From the NCBI GenBank assembly GCA_947305245.1, contig CAMZDG010000016.1:1-64000 (forward strand): a stretch of DNA of 64,000 nt, given 5' to 3'. This document shows positions 7,880 to 16,444 of the stretch, piece by piece; positions within the stretch are counted from its first letter, which is position 1; each line of letters begins with the position of its first letter. The notes below the pieces were generated by a model. It saw only the letters and a program-made list of their open reading frames with translations. It had not been told where the DNA came from and searched no databases. Made by a program: the position numbers and the translations under genes. This DNA is from an uncultured Lachnospiraceae bacterium (GTDB lineage Bacteria > Bacillota > Clostridia > Lachnospirales > Lachnospiraceae).

Positions 7880-9214
7880 TCACTTTTTCTCATTCATATC
7901 AAGGTGGCTGGCGATCAGAAGCGTCCGATTTCCCTTCCGCTTTTGGATCTCTTCCCAGCAGATTTTAACCCGTTCATCATCAAGCCCCGCAAAGGGTTCA
8001 TCCAAAAGGAGCAGGCTGCTCTTCGCCGCCAGGGCCCTCGCCAGGGCCACGCGCCGCTTTTCCCCGCCGCTCAGGGCCGCGCAGGGCTTCTCCCAAAGCT
8101 CCTTTTCCAGGAAGGGTGCAAGCGCCTCCTTCGCTGTTTCCGCGGATCCCGTGACCATCCAAAGATTCCTGATGGCATTCTCGCCAAGGCAGAGCCTGTC
8201 CTCCTGAAAGAGATAGCTGATCCTCTGCTCTTTTATGGCTCCCGTCAGCCTTCCCTGATCCAGCTTTTCCAGGCCCGCGAGGATCCGGAGCACCGTCGTC
8301 TTTCCCGCGCCGGAGGGCCAGGTCAGCCACTTGATCTCACCAGGCGCCAAGGTCATGTTTAGGTCACTAAATACCTCCTGCCCGTCAAAGCTTTTTCCGG
8401 CGCCCTCGAATGAGATGGCGCAGGGTGCGGGCGCATCTCCCTTTGGACTATGGCAGGAAACCTTCCCTGCAAACGCCTTTTTCACAAGCCATAATATGAT
8501 CTTTTCGAACAGGAAGCTCATCATGCAGACGACAACGGTCCAGGCAAAGATGCCAGCCGTATCCAAAGAAATCTTTGATAAATAGATCGACGCGCCGATC
8601 GACTTCGCGGGAAGGCCGATCACCTCCGCGGCGACGCCGGATTTCCAGGCAAAGCCGAGCGAAGTTTTTAGGCTCCCCAAAAGGAACGGCTCCAGCGCGG
8701 GACGATAAAGGTAAAAGAGCCTCGTTCGAAACGGCAGGCGATAGACCTCCGCCATCTCAAGCAGGTCCTTTCCTACGGCCTTCAGGCCCTCCAACGTGCT
8801 AAAGTAGACCGCCGTAAACACCATGAGAAAGCTGATGGCAACGGAGAGAACAGAGGAGCCCCACCAGATCAGGAGCAGCACGACAAAGCAGACGACCGGA
8901 ACCGTCTTCATGAGATAGATCAAAGGGTTTAGGAGCTCTTCCAGCAAAGGAAGCGCCCGGCTCGCGGCCGCAAGCAATATGCCAAGGATCAGTCCCAGGG
9001 CAAAGCCCGCGCTGATGCGAAGCAATGTCATAAAGGTGACGCTCCAAAAATCTCCTCTTCCAAAATTCTCGAAAAGTGCCCTAATCGTTTCCAGCGGCGT
9101 TGCAAACAGGATGGGGTTATGGATTAGCATTCCCGCCAGTTGCCAGAGAACCAGCCACGCAAATATGATCCCGAGCTTTCGAAGCACGACTTTTTTCGAT
9201 TTCGTCCTTTGCAT
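7880..9214 (-). CDS. ABC transporter permease-ATPase fusion (SsuC/ThiX-SsuB-like)
   Basis: A 444-residue single polypeptide joining a BPD-type permease (about 1-250; six hydrophobic segments, EAA-type loop near AEVYRLPFRTRLF) to an ATPase (about 265-444). In most nitrate/sulfonate/HMP-type systems these are two genes. The Walker A motif reads WPSGAGKTT, with Trp (about residue 299) where the first Gly is nearly invariant. The signature LSGGEKRRVALARAL, Walker B LLLLDEPFAGLD and H-loop ASHL are intact, and the protein ends soon after the H-loop. ATG 9214 is preferred because GGGAAAGGAGG precedes it; the ATG at 9250 has no site. It follows the binding lipoprotein gene. Substrate unknown; no thiamine riboswitch is visible. 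Confidence 0.85.
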   Translation of the reverse strand: MQRTKSKKVVLRKLGIIFAWLVLWQLAGMLIHNPILFATPLETIRALFENFGRGDFWSVTFMTLLRISAGFALGLILGILLAAASRALPLLEELLNPLIYLMKTVPVVCFVVLLLIWWGSSVLSVAISFLMVFTAVYFSTLEGLKAVGKDLLEMAEVYRLPFRTRLFYLYRPALEPFLLGSLKTSLGFAWKSGVAAEVIGLPAKSIGASIYLSKISLDTAGIFAWTVVVCMMSFLFEKIILWLVKKAFAGKVSCHSPKGDAPAPCAISFEGAGKSFDGQEVFSDLNMTLAPGEIKWLTWPSGAGKTTVLRILAGLEKLDQGRLTGAIKEQRISYLFQEDRLCLGENAIRNLWMVTGSAETAKEALAPFLEKELWEKPCAALSGGEKRRVALARALAAKSSLLLLDEPFAGLDDERVKICWEEIQKRKGNRTLLIASHLDMNEKK

Positions 9215-9274
9215 GACTGCCTCCTTTCCCTGGCGTAGCTGCCTTATCATGTCATAATAGTGCCACTTCTCGCC

Positions 9275-10384
9275 TTACGGCATATAATAGAAATCCTCCT
9301 CCGGGAGCTTTCCGCCCACGGTGGTCGGATCGAATCCGTACAGGATCTCAAGATAGCTTTGCAGTGCCTGCTTCATTTCCTTTCCGGTCACGCAGGTGAC
9401 ATTACAGAAGGGAATGGCCTTTGCGGCAATGGGCTCCTTCGCCACGATCCCCGCCTGCACGCAGTAGGTCGCGCCTGTAGTAGGATCGGCGTTGATTGCC
9501 GCAGCGCTGGTCTCATGATCCTTTAAGAATGTGGCAACAGCCTTCGGGAAACTTTCCAGGATCTCCTTTCGAACCACGGTAACGCCTGTCACAAGTCCGC
9601 TGGCGCCTTCGCCCTGCTGCTCCATCCACGCGTCATTCGCGGACAGAACGATGGACAATTTGTCATTTTGCATCATCGCTGCAGTGACAAAGGGCTGCGG
9701 CAAAAATCCAAGCGCGCCTTCCGTCTGTGCCAGGATCGCAGCCACCTCCGTCGCCTCCGACTTATACTCCAGCTTCACTTCGCCTTCGGCATAGCCTGCA
9801 CCCTTTAAGAGGTATTGCAGCACATAATCCGGAGTCGTTCCCTTACCGGTCAGATAAATGGTTCTGCCCTTCAGGTCCTGAAGGCCTTTGACGCTTTCGT
9901 CGCTGCTGACAAGATACAGAACGCCAAGCGTGTTAATATCCACGACTGCCACCGCGCCCTGCGTCTTCTGATAAAGGATCGCGGCCACGTTCGCCGGAAC
10001 GAGCGCCACGTCGAGCTTCCCGGACACCATCAGGGGCAGGATCTCGTCCGCCGCCGTCGCCATCTGAAACTCATAGCTTTGCGTCGTCACTTCGGCCTTC
10101 TGCTCCTCCATGAGAAAGAGTAATCCCATGGTCGTGGGTCCCTTCAGGGAGCCGATCCGAAGCGTTATGGGATCCTCTGCACCTTGGATCTCCCCCGTCT
10201 CATTCGTCTCCGCTCCGGCCGTCTCAGAGGACGGCGCAGCCGTTTTATCCGTTGCATCCTTGGAAATTTGCGCCTCGCCAGACGAATTACTCGCCTCGCC
10301 GGCAGTTTTTCCGCAAGACGCCAGCATGCTCATTAATAGCATGCAGATCACGATTGTCATAATGATCCTAGTCAGTCTTTTCAT
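9275..10384 (-). CDS. ABC transporter substrate-binding lipoprotein (NMT1/SsuA-like)
   Basis: A 369-residue lipoprotein with an N-terminal signal peptide ending in lipobox LASC (Cys at about 24), then a low-complexity Ser/Ala/Glu/Thr linker to about residue 75. The binding domain of the NMT1/THI5/SsuA type begins at ITLRIGSLKGPTTMG and includes GKLDVALVPANVAAILYQ. Such proteins deliver sulfonates, nitrate, bicarbonate or pyrimidine precursors to their permease; the ligand here is unknown. Its stop lies 60 bases before the start of the permease-ATPase fusion, so the two form one operon. AAGGATAAG precedes ATG 10384. The gene is divergent from the spore protein gene, with a 133-base shared upstream region. 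Confidence 0.87.
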   Translation of the reverse strand: MKRLTRIIMTIVICMLLMSMLASCGKTAGEASNSSGEAQISKDATDKTAAPSSETAGAETNETGEIQGAEDPITLRIGSLKGPTTMGLLFLMEEQKAEVTTQSYEFQMATAADEILPLMVSGKLDVALVPANVAAILYQKTQGAVAVVDINTLGVLYLVSSDESVKGLQDLKGRTIYLTGKGTTPDYVLQYLLKGAGYAEGEVKLEYKSEATEVAAILAQTEGALGFLPQPFVTAAMMQNDKLSIVLSANDAWMEQQGEGASGLVTGVTVVRKEILESFPKAVATFLKDHETSAAAINADPTTGATYCVQAGIVAKEPIAAKAIPFCNVTCVTGKEMKQALQSYLEILYGFDPTTVGGKLPEEDFYYMP

Positions 10385-10418
10385 TGATGTCTTATCCTTC
10401 TTTCTGCCAAATTTTACC

Positions 10419-10448
10419 AACATAATTTTCGGACGCATGCCCATACTA
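10419..10448 (+). promoter_or_regulatory. Possible SigG-type promoter of the spore protein gene
   Basis: CATACTA at 10442-10448 matches the forespore SigG -10 consensus, and AACATA at 10419-10424 is a weak -35 at 17-base spacing. It would give a 5' leader of about 60 bases before ATG 10518. Forespore expression is expected for this gene family; the exact promoter is inferred. Confidence 0.4.
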
Positions 10449-10517
10449 TCAGTAAGATGAACGAACCTTTCGTCATCTTGAAAATAGAGAAACTCAAAAT
10501 AATTGGAGGGTAAAAAA

Positions 10518-10724
10518 ATGGCTAGTAATTCCAACAGATCTAACCAGATGGAAGTTCCCCAGGCCAAGGAGGCCATGGACCGTTTTAAGACGGAAGTCGC
10601 TTCCGAGCTGGGCGTAAACCTGAAAGAGGGTTACAATGGTGACCTGACCTCTCGTGAGGCAGGTTCCATCGGTGGCGAGATGGTTCGCCGCATGATCAAG
10701 AAGCAGGAAAACGAGATGAAGTAA
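10518..10724 (+). CDS. Alpha/beta-type small acid-soluble spore protein
   Basis: A 68-residue SASP. It coats and protects DNA in dormant spores and is digested at germination. Diagnostic features are the GPR protease site KTEVASELGV (about 25-34) and the conserved C-terminal block LTSREAGSIGGEMVRRMI. The N-terminal arm is Asn/Ser-rich. ATG 10518 has TTGGAGGG at good spacing; an ORF start at 10503 would add five residues without a ribosome site. The gene is isolated on the plus strand with its own terminator. It is direct evidence that the host forms endospores. Confidence 0.95.
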   Translation: MASNSNRSNQMEVPQAKEAMDRFKTEVASELGVNLKEGYNGDLTSREAGSIGGEMVRRMIKKQENEMK

Positions 10725-10748
10725 ATCTCTCTGCTCTCATATGAAAAG

Positions 10749-10784
10749 GGCCTTCGGCAAATTACCTGCCGGAGGCCTCTTTTT
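10749..10784. terminator. Bidirectional intrinsic terminator
   Basis: GGCCTTCGGCA at 10749-10759 pairs with TGCCGGAGGCC at 10767-10777 (one G-T), and TCTTTTT follows on the plus strand. An A-run on the left serves the minus strand. It ends the spore protein gene and probably the fructose-6-phosphate aldolase gene, which converge here. Confidence 0.85.
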
Positions 10785-10802
10785 CAGCATTTTTTATCCT
10801 AA

Positions 10803-11456
10803 TTATTCACCGAATACTGCCTTGTAATCAGCCTGGAACTTAAGGATACCTGCATCGGTCAGGGGATGCTTGGTCATCTGCTCGATCACGGAGTAAGGAA
10901 CGGTAGCGATGTCAGCGCCTGCCAGTGCACAGTCGGTAACGTGGATGGGGTTACGAACGCTTGCTGCGATGATCTCGGTCTCGATGCCGGCAACTGCGAA
11001 GATGTCAGCGATCTCACGGATCAGGTCAACGCCTCTGGTGCTGATGTCATCCAGACGGCCAAGGAAAGGAGATACATAGGTAGCGCCTGCTCTTGCAGCC
11101 AGGAGAGCCTGGTTTGCGGAGAAGATCAGGGTTACGTTGGTCTTGATGCCTTCAGCGGTCAGAGCCTTACAAGCCTTCAGACCTTCTACGGTCATAGGGA
11201 TCTTTACTACCATGTTGGGATGGATCGCTGCGATCTCGCGGCCTTCCTTGATCATGCCTTCTGCGTCAACGGTCGTAGCCTTAACCTCGCCGCTGATGGG
11301 TCCGTCTACGATGGAAGCGATCTCTTTGATCACCTCAACGAAATCTCTGCCTTCCTTTGCGATCAGGGAAGGGTTGGTGGTAACGCCACAGATCACGCCC
11401 ATGTCGTTAGCCTTCTTAATGTCCTCTACCTTAGCGGTATCAACGAAAAATTTCAT
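10803..11456 (-). CDS. fsa: Fructose-6-phosphate aldolase / transaldolase-like protein
   Basis: A 217-residue TIM-barrel of the short transaldolase/FSA family. The N-terminus [16 protein letters not shown] and [13 protein letters not shown] are family hallmarks, and the Schiff-base Lys lies in [13 protein letters not shown] (about 85). Short members cleave fructose-6-phosphate or act as transaldolase in the non-oxidative pentose phosphate pathway; sequence alone does not separate the two. RBS AAAGGAGAAACC precedes the start. It is monocistronic and converges on the spore protein gene across a shared terminator. Codon use suggests high expression. Confidence 0.93.
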   Translation of the reverse strand: MKFFVDTAKVEDIKKANDMGVICGVTTNPSLIAKEGRDFVEVIKEIASIVDGPISGEVKATTVDAEGMIKEGREIAAIHPNMVVKIPMTVEGLKACKALTAEGIKTNVTLIFSANQALLAARAGATYVSPFLGRLDDISTRGVDLIREIADIFAVAGIETEIIAASVRNPIHVTDCALAGADIATVPYSVIEQMTKHPLTDAGILKFQADYKAVFGE

Positions 11457-11567
11457 GTTGGTTTCTCCTTTTTCTTTGTATATTTCGTGCAGGACCGTAC
11501 GGAATACGTCAATCCTTTCACAATCTTATTTTAGTATAGGCCGCCGACGCCAAAAAATCAAGCGAAA

Positions 11568-13244
11568 TTATTGATTTATTAAGCTTTCAACATCCTCGAT
11601 GCTGCCGCCATAACTCACCAGCACGTCATAACCTCCGCAGAGCAAATGATTTGCAAAACACTTTCGGAATGCGGACTGTCTTTCCTTTATGAAATCGAGG
11701 GTTCCTTCCTCGCCCAGCACCTTCTCCCAGCTATCATATCCGTAATTCAGATAGAGCATCCCGTCGATCAAAAGTCTCCCAAGGCTCTCATTCTCTGCAC
11801 CAAGATTCATCCACTTAACGTCTCCGTCGTTGGTCATGCTCTTATCCCGCAGTATCAAGGATCTCATGCCCTTCTTTTCGATCAGTTCACTGGTCCCGCG
11901 GATCTCTCCCATATAGTCCGTGACGTAAACGTACTGAAGGTTCTCCATCTCGGCAAGAGGCGAAAGGTCAAGGCTCCCTTCCTTTCTGACGCCCAAGGCA
12001 CTAAAATACTTCAGTTTCTTGCAATTTTTCAGCTCCTCTGCGATTCTCCCCGTAGGATCGCTCTTTTCTCCAAACAGATAACTTGATACAGCGCCGAGCT
12101 GAAGCGCGTCGAGGCTTTGAAGGTCCGAAAGCCATTGGCCGTCACTCAAGTCATAGGGATCCACGCAAAGATAATGAAGCCACCTCAGGTACTTCCCGGC
12201 CTTCTTTAAGTTCTCCGAAAAATCCTCTGAAAGATTGGACCGGAAGGTCAGTTCCCGCAGCTCGCTTAGCCTATTTATAAAAGTGGAATTGACTACCCTG
12301 CTCATAACGATCGACAATTCCTTTAATTGCGTCAGCCTCCCAATTCCGCTGAAATCTCCAGTCATTCCGCAAAGGTTCAGGGAATAAAAGCCCTTGTTCT
12401 CCTGCAACGCATCCACGTTTTTGATCTTGGCAAGTCCATCCTCAGGAAGTGGATCGTCCTTCGGGCCGTACGTGGCATCGTTGGAATACACGGTCAAGGT
12501 CTTTAAGTTCTCGAACGCCCGAAAGATTTCAAAGTCCACTTCATCGCCGGCCCTGCAGATCAAAAGCAGATCTTCAATGTCTTTGGGGATTTCATCGAGC
12601 TCTGAAAGCTCATAGGCGCCCTGGTTATGATCAGGCCAAATGTTCCTGTATAAATAGTGATCTTCCACCACGTTTTCTTCGGTAAAGGTGATCTCTCTCC
12701 CCCCGCTCGCCTCGCGGATCCAGTTCTGGAATTCCTCATGCAACATCGCCTGCATTTTGAATTCCTTCAGATTTGGAAGCTTTGCCACAACCTGCTCTAC
12801 GTCCTTCACGGTATAAATCCATGGAATATAGTATTCTGACGCCACGGGCGTAAAATCGAGCCATAACGTCTCAAGATTTTTGCAATTTGCAATGGCATCC
12901 ACGTTGAACAACTGATCATACAGTGGTTCATTATGGATTTCCAGCGTTGTCAGCCCCGTAAGATATTTGAGATCTGACAGGTCCAAGTAATTTCCTCTCT
13001 CAAAGACAAGCTTAAGGTGATGAAACGTCAGACCGGTTCCCTTAACGCAATCGATCTTCAGTTCCTTGATGGAGGCGCATTCTACCGCGGTGATCGGGTC
13101 CTCCGCAGACTTTCCAAGGATCTCCCTTACGCATCTTTCCACCAGCGGGTCCTGAAACTGCACGTTTTTCTGGTTACAGCCGGCAAGCAGCGCTGCCATG
13201 CAGACGAATAAAAGGAGCATGTTCAAGATGCGCCTTCTTGCCAT
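11568..13244 (-). CDS. Leucine-rich-repeat lipoprotein
   Basis: A 558-residue surface lipoprotein. The signal peptide ends in lipobox LLAGC (Cys at about 23). The body is a string of irregular leucine-rich repeats of about 22-25 residues, for example LTGLTTLEIHNEPLYD, LKTLTVYSND, LTQLKELSIVMSR, LSELRELTFRSNLSE and LKYFSALGVRKEG. A C-terminal segment with few Leu ends in SLINQ. Such proteins usually bind other surface or host macromolecules; the ligand is unknown. ATG 13244 is preferred because GAAGGAAG lies upstream; an ATG at 13265 lies too close to its site. It follows rseP in the same direction. Confidence 0.82.
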   Translation of the reverse strand: MARRRILNMLLLFVCMAALLAGCNQKNVQFQDPLVERCVREILGKSAEDPITAVECASIKELKIDCVKGTGLTFHHLKLVFERGNYLDLSDLKYLTGLTTLEIHNEPLYDQLFNVDAIANCKNLETLWLDFTPVASEYYIPWIYTVKDVEQVVAKLPNLKEFKMQAMLHEEFQNWIREASGGREITFTEENVVEDHYLYRNIWPDHNQGAYELSELDEIPKDIEDLLLICRAGDEVDFEIFRAFENLKTLTVYSNDATYGPKDDPLPEDGLAKIKNVDALQENKGFYSLNLCGMTGDFSGIGRLTQLKELSIVMSRVVNSTFINRLSELRELTFRSNLSEDFSENLKKAGKYLRWLHYLCVDPYDLSDGQWLSDLQSLDALQLGAVSSYLFGEKSDPTGRIAEELKNCKKLKYFSALGVRKEGSLDLSPLAEMENLQYVYVTDYMGEIRGTSELIEKKGMRSLILRDKSMTNDGDVKWMNLGAENESLGRLLIDGMLYLNYGYDSWEKVLGEEGTLDFIKERQSAFRKCFANHLLCGGYDVLVSYGGSIEDVESLINQ

Positions 13245-13289
13245 CCCAAATCTTCCTTCTCTCATTCCTACCCTCCCAAACAGCTTTTG

Positions 13290-13328
13290 TTATCCCACGA
13301 TGTTCACAATATCATTCAATAGCTCTGC
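13290..13328 (-). repeat. 39-bp ghost copy of the rseP 3' end
   Basis: Directly after the rseP stop is a tandem 39-base copy of its last 13 codons including the stop, 32 of 39 bases identical. The copy would encode AELLNDIVNIVG-stop against VVLFNDIVNIVG-stop in the gene. All three base differences within the last eight codons are synonymous. Confidence 0.85.
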
Positions 13329-14393
13329 TTATCCAACAATGTTCACAATGTCATTAAATAGCACGACCACCATCAGGACCATGAAAAACACCAACCCCAC
13401 GAAGTGCACCAGGCCCTCTTTCTCCGGCGGAACGGGCTTTCCGCGAAAGACCTCCACGATCAGGAATACCAGTCTTCCGCCGTCCAATGCTGGGAACGGC
13501 AGAATGTTCATAATGCCGAGGCTGACCGATATGATCATGGTAAGGTTCAGCATGTTCACAAACACGTCGCGCCAGTCTTCCTTGGTCTCCTCGTAGATCT
13601 CGCCCACCATGTGTGCCATGCCTACGGGACCTGCCACATCCTTCCTGGTCAGCTTGCCCGTCACCAACATGAGCAGGCTCTTATAGGTATTTTTTACGCC
13701 CGCACGCACCTCATACCAGCCGTAGCGGAAACAATTCAGTCCCCTGACCTTCACGAGATTTGCGTTCACGATGCCAAAATAGTATGCGCCGTCTTCTTCG
13801 TTATACTTGGGGATCACCTCCGTCTCGAGCCGCTCTCCGTCTCTCTCGAGCAGCATCTGAACGGGCTTTCCCTTATTCATCTGCGCGAAGGTATATAATT
13901 CACTGAACAGGTAGATCTTCTCGCCGTTGACCTTCAGGATCTTATCCCCTTCGAGCAGACCGGCTTCCTCGGCTGCCCCGCCTTCCACCACCTGGCTGAC
14001 CACCATGTCGTGAACCTGGATCATGGGAACCATGATCACGGCCACCAGCAGTGCAAGGATCAGATTAAAGAACGGTCCTGCCACCACCGTGGCGATCCTT
14101 GACCAGACATTGGCATTCGGAAAAGCACCGGGCGAATCCTTTGGATCGCCTTCTTTCTCATTCAGGCCATCCTCGCCTTCAAACATACAGGCACCGCCAA
14201 TGGGCAAAAGTCGAATGGAATAGATGGTGTCACCCTTGTTCCAGGAAACAAGCTTAGGGCCCATGCCGATCATGAACTCCACTACGTGAATGCCGTTCAT
14301 CCGCGCGATCAGATAATGTCCGAATTCATGAGAGATCACCACGATCCCGAAGATGACGACAAACAGGATAATAGTCATTACATAATGCATCAT
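13329..14393 (-). CDS. rseP: RIP metalloprotease RseP (site-2 protease, M50)
   Basis: A 354-residue intramembrane zinc protease that cleaves membrane-bound regulators such as anti-sigma factors and clears signal peptides. It has VISHEFGHY (HExxH) in the first membrane segment, a PDZ domain at about 165-245 (GLLEGDKILKVNGEKIY), and NILPFPALDGGR in the third segment supplying the metal Asp. A fourth segment ends the protein. ATG 14393 is best spaced from AAAGGAG; the ATG at 14405 sits one base after it and overlaps the dxr end. It lies directly after dxr in the conserved frr-uppS-cdsA-dxr-rseP order. A ghost copy of its 3' end follows the stop. Confidence 0.95.
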   Translation of the reverse strand: MMHYVMTIILFVVIFGIVVISHEFGHYLIARMNGIHVVEFMIGMGPKLVSWNKGDTIYSIRLLPIGGACMFEGEDGLNEKEGDPKDSPGAFPNANVWSRIATVVAGPFFNLILALLVAVIMVPMIQVHDMVVSQVVEGGAAEEAGLLEGDKILKVNGEKIYLFSELYTFAQMNKGKPVQMLLERDGERLETEVIPKYNEEDGAYYFGIVNANLVKVRGLNCFRYGWYEVRAGVKNTYKSLLMLVTGKLTRKDVAGPVGMAHMVGEIYEETKEDWRDVFVNMLNLTMIISVSLGIMNILPFPALDGGRLVFLIVEVFRGKPVPPEKEGLVHFVGLVFFMVLMVVVLFNDIVNIVG

Positions 14394-14398
14394 AGAAA

Positions 14399-15553
14399 TT
14401 AACATACTCCTTTATGACAAGCAATGTAATCATAGGCAAATTGCTCTGCCTCTAAGATCTCGTCCACGTTGGGCGCTTCCACGACCCTGTGCGCCTCCAT
14501 CGCGCCGCGGATCAGCTCCGGGATCTGGAGGTAACCGATCTTTCTGTCCAGGAAGAGTGCAACGGCCTTTTCATTCGCGGCATTGAACACCGTCGGAAGG
14601 CTTCCTCCCGTCCTCGCCGCCTGATATGCCAGCGCAAGCCCCTCGAAATTCTCGGGATCCGGCTTTTCGAAGGTGATGGAGCCCAGTTCAAAGAAGTCCA
14701 CGCGCTTCCCATTCATGGGTCGGCGATCCGGATAGAACAGCGCATATTGAATGGGCAGCTTCATGTCGGGCGTGCCTAGCTGTGCGATGATGGCGCCGTC
14801 CACGTATTGCACCATGGAATGAATGATGCTCTGAGGATGTACCACTACCTGGATCTGATCCAGGTCAGCATCGAAGAGCCACTTCGCCTCCATGACCTCC
14901 AGTCCTTTATTGACCATGGTGGAGGAATCGATGGTGATCTTATGTCCCATGTTCCAGTTGGGATGCTTTAAGGCATCCTCCACCTGTATTTTCGCCATTT
15001 GCTCGCGCGTCCATCCGCGGAATGGCCCGCCGGACGCGGTTAATAAGATCTTTTCCAGCTTTCCCTTCGGTTCGCCGTTTAAGGACTGGAAGATGGCGCT
15101 GTGCTCACTGTCCACGGGCAGGATCTTCACTCCCATCTTCTTTGCCAGCGGCATGATCACGTGCCCCGCCGTCACCAGCGTCTCCTTATTTGCAAGCGCA
15201 ATGTCCTTGCCGGCCTCAATGGCTGCAATGGTCGGGCGAATGCCGATCATGCCGACCACCGCCGTGAGCACCACGTCCGAAGACGGATCCGAAGCGATCT
15301 CGAGAAGTCCCTCCATGCCCCAGAGAACCTTCACCTCCAGGTCGGCAACCCTCGTCCGCAGCTCCTTCGCCGCATCCTCCGTCCACATGCACGCCAGCTT
15401 CGGCCTAAACTCCCGCACCTGCTCTTCCATCTTTGCGACACTCGTTCCCGCCGCCAGCGCAACCACTTTCAGCTCCTCTTTATTACTTCTCACAACCTCC
15501 AGCGACTGCGTCCCGATTGACCCCGTCGATCCTAATATGGCAATTTTTTTCAT
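14399..15553 (-). CDS. dxr: 1-deoxy-D-xylulose 5-phosphate reductoisomerase
   Basis: A 384-residue NADPH-dependent enzyme that converts DXP to 2-C-methyl-D-erythritol 4-phosphate, the second step of the MEP isoprenoid pathway. The nucleotide-binding start MKKIAILGSTGSIGTQSLEV, the substrate and metal loops LPVDSEHSAIFQSL and LTASGGPFRG, and KHPNWNMGHKITIDSSTMV are all present. It is full length for the family. With uppS and cdsA upstream, the cluster couples isoprenoid precursors to undecaprenyl-P synthesis. A second MEP gene, ispF, lies at 62412-62960. Confidence 0.97.
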   Translation of the reverse strand: MKKIAILGSTGSIGTQSLEVVRSNKEELKVVALAAGTSVAKMEEQVREFRPKLACMWTEDAAKELRTRVADLEVKVLWGMEGLLEIASDPSSDVVLTAVVGMIGIRPTIAAIEAGKDIALANKETLVTAGHVIMPLAKKMGVKILPVDSEHSAIFQSLNGEPKGKLEKILLTASGGPFRGWTREQMAKIQVEDALKHPNWNMGHKITIDSSTMVNKGLEVMEAKWLFDADLDQIQVVVHPQSIIHSMVQYVDGAIIAQLGTPDMKLPIQYALFYPDRRPMNGKRVDFFELGSITFEKPDPENFEGLALAYQAARTGGSLPTVFNAANEKAVALFLDRKIGYLQIPELIRGAMEAHRVVEAPNVDEILEAEQFAYDYIACHKGVC

Positions 15554-15586
15554 ACTTTTCCAACCTCACCCCGAGTTCTTCATGGA

Positions 15587-16417
15587 TTACAGCAAAAGCG
15601 CAGCCAGAAAATAGACAAGCGGCGCAGTCACGATCATACTGTCGAAGCGGTCCATGATCCCTCCGTGTCCGGGGATCAGATTCCCGTAATCCTTCACGTT
15701 GTGATTTCTCTTGATCGCAGATGCCGCAAGGTCTCCCACCATGCTGCAAACCGCACCGATCCCGCAGATCACGGCGATCAGGGGTGCCACCCGCTTATCC
15801 GGGAAATTCGCCTCCACAAAGAAATATCCATAAAGCCCTGCGATGATCATTGTTCCCACGACGCCGCCGATGCATCCCTCCAGGGATTTCTTCGGGCTAA
15901 GAAGCGGAAAGATCTTCTTCTTTCCGATCAGCATGCCCACGACATACGCGCACGTATCACAGCCCCAGGAGCTGATCAGGATCAGCCACACTAGGTATAG
16001 TCCCTGCGGCAATTCCCTGGTCAGGAAAACGAATGCCAGCATGATGGGTGCATACAGAAATGCGAAATAAGCCGCCGTCACCTGTGACGCCTGATACTTA
16101 GGGAACTTTAATACATAGGCCAAAAGCTCACCAAGGAACACCGCCATGATCACCGCCATGAGCAGCAGTCCGTCGGCGCCCTCCATTGCAACAAAATAAC
16201 ATACCATGTAATATGCCGTGATCCCGCCATATCCCACGGTTTCCAATGCGTTAAAGCTCTTCTCCTGGCCTGCGGCGCCCATCACCTTCGTCAGTTCCCT
16301 ATACGCCATGAGGGAGATGATGAACAGGATCGCCGCCAACGGAATGTCTCCAAATGCCATGGTTGCAATGGCGATAACAAGCAGCACGATGCCACTAATC
16401 AGTCTCTTCCAAAACAT
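15587..16417 (-). CDS. cdsA: Phosphatidate cytidylyltransferase
   Basis: A 276-residue integral membrane enzyme with about eight hydrophobic segments that makes CDP-diacylglycerol from phosphatidate and CTP, the branch point of phospholipid synthesis. The C-terminal CTP-transferase signature is visible as SAIKRNHNVKDYGNLIPGHG followed by GIMDRFDSM. SPKKSLEGCIGG is the second conserved block. RBS CGGAGGAGTGAC precedes the ATG. It lies 27 bases after uppS and 33 before dxr, as in many Firmicutes. Confidence 0.96.
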   Translation of the reverse strand: MFWKRLISGIVLLVIAIATMAFGDIPLAAILFIISLMAYRELTKVMGAAGQEKSFNALETVGYGGITAYYMVCYFVAMEGADGLLLMAVIMAVFLGELLAYVLKFPKYQASQVTAAYFAFLYAPIMLAFVFLTRELPQGLYLVWLILISSWGCDTCAYVVGMLIGKKKIFPLLSPKKSLEGCIGGVVGTMIIAGLYGYFFVEANFPDKRVAPLIAVICGIGAVCSMVGDLAASAIKRNHNVKDYGNLIPGHGGIMDRFDSMIVTAPLVYFLAALLL

Positions 16418-16444
16418 GTCACTCCTCCGCTTCTGACGGCTTTT

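Noticed and set aside
7880..9214. Sequencing frameshift merging two ABC genes
   Set aside because: A single uninterrupted frame joins complete permease and ATPase domains through a plausible linker; no sign of a lost stop and start pair.
9240..9300. Possible ghost of the binding-lipoprotein 3' end
   Set aside because: Similarity limited to TATTAT-type AT-rich words; no convincing shared reading frame.
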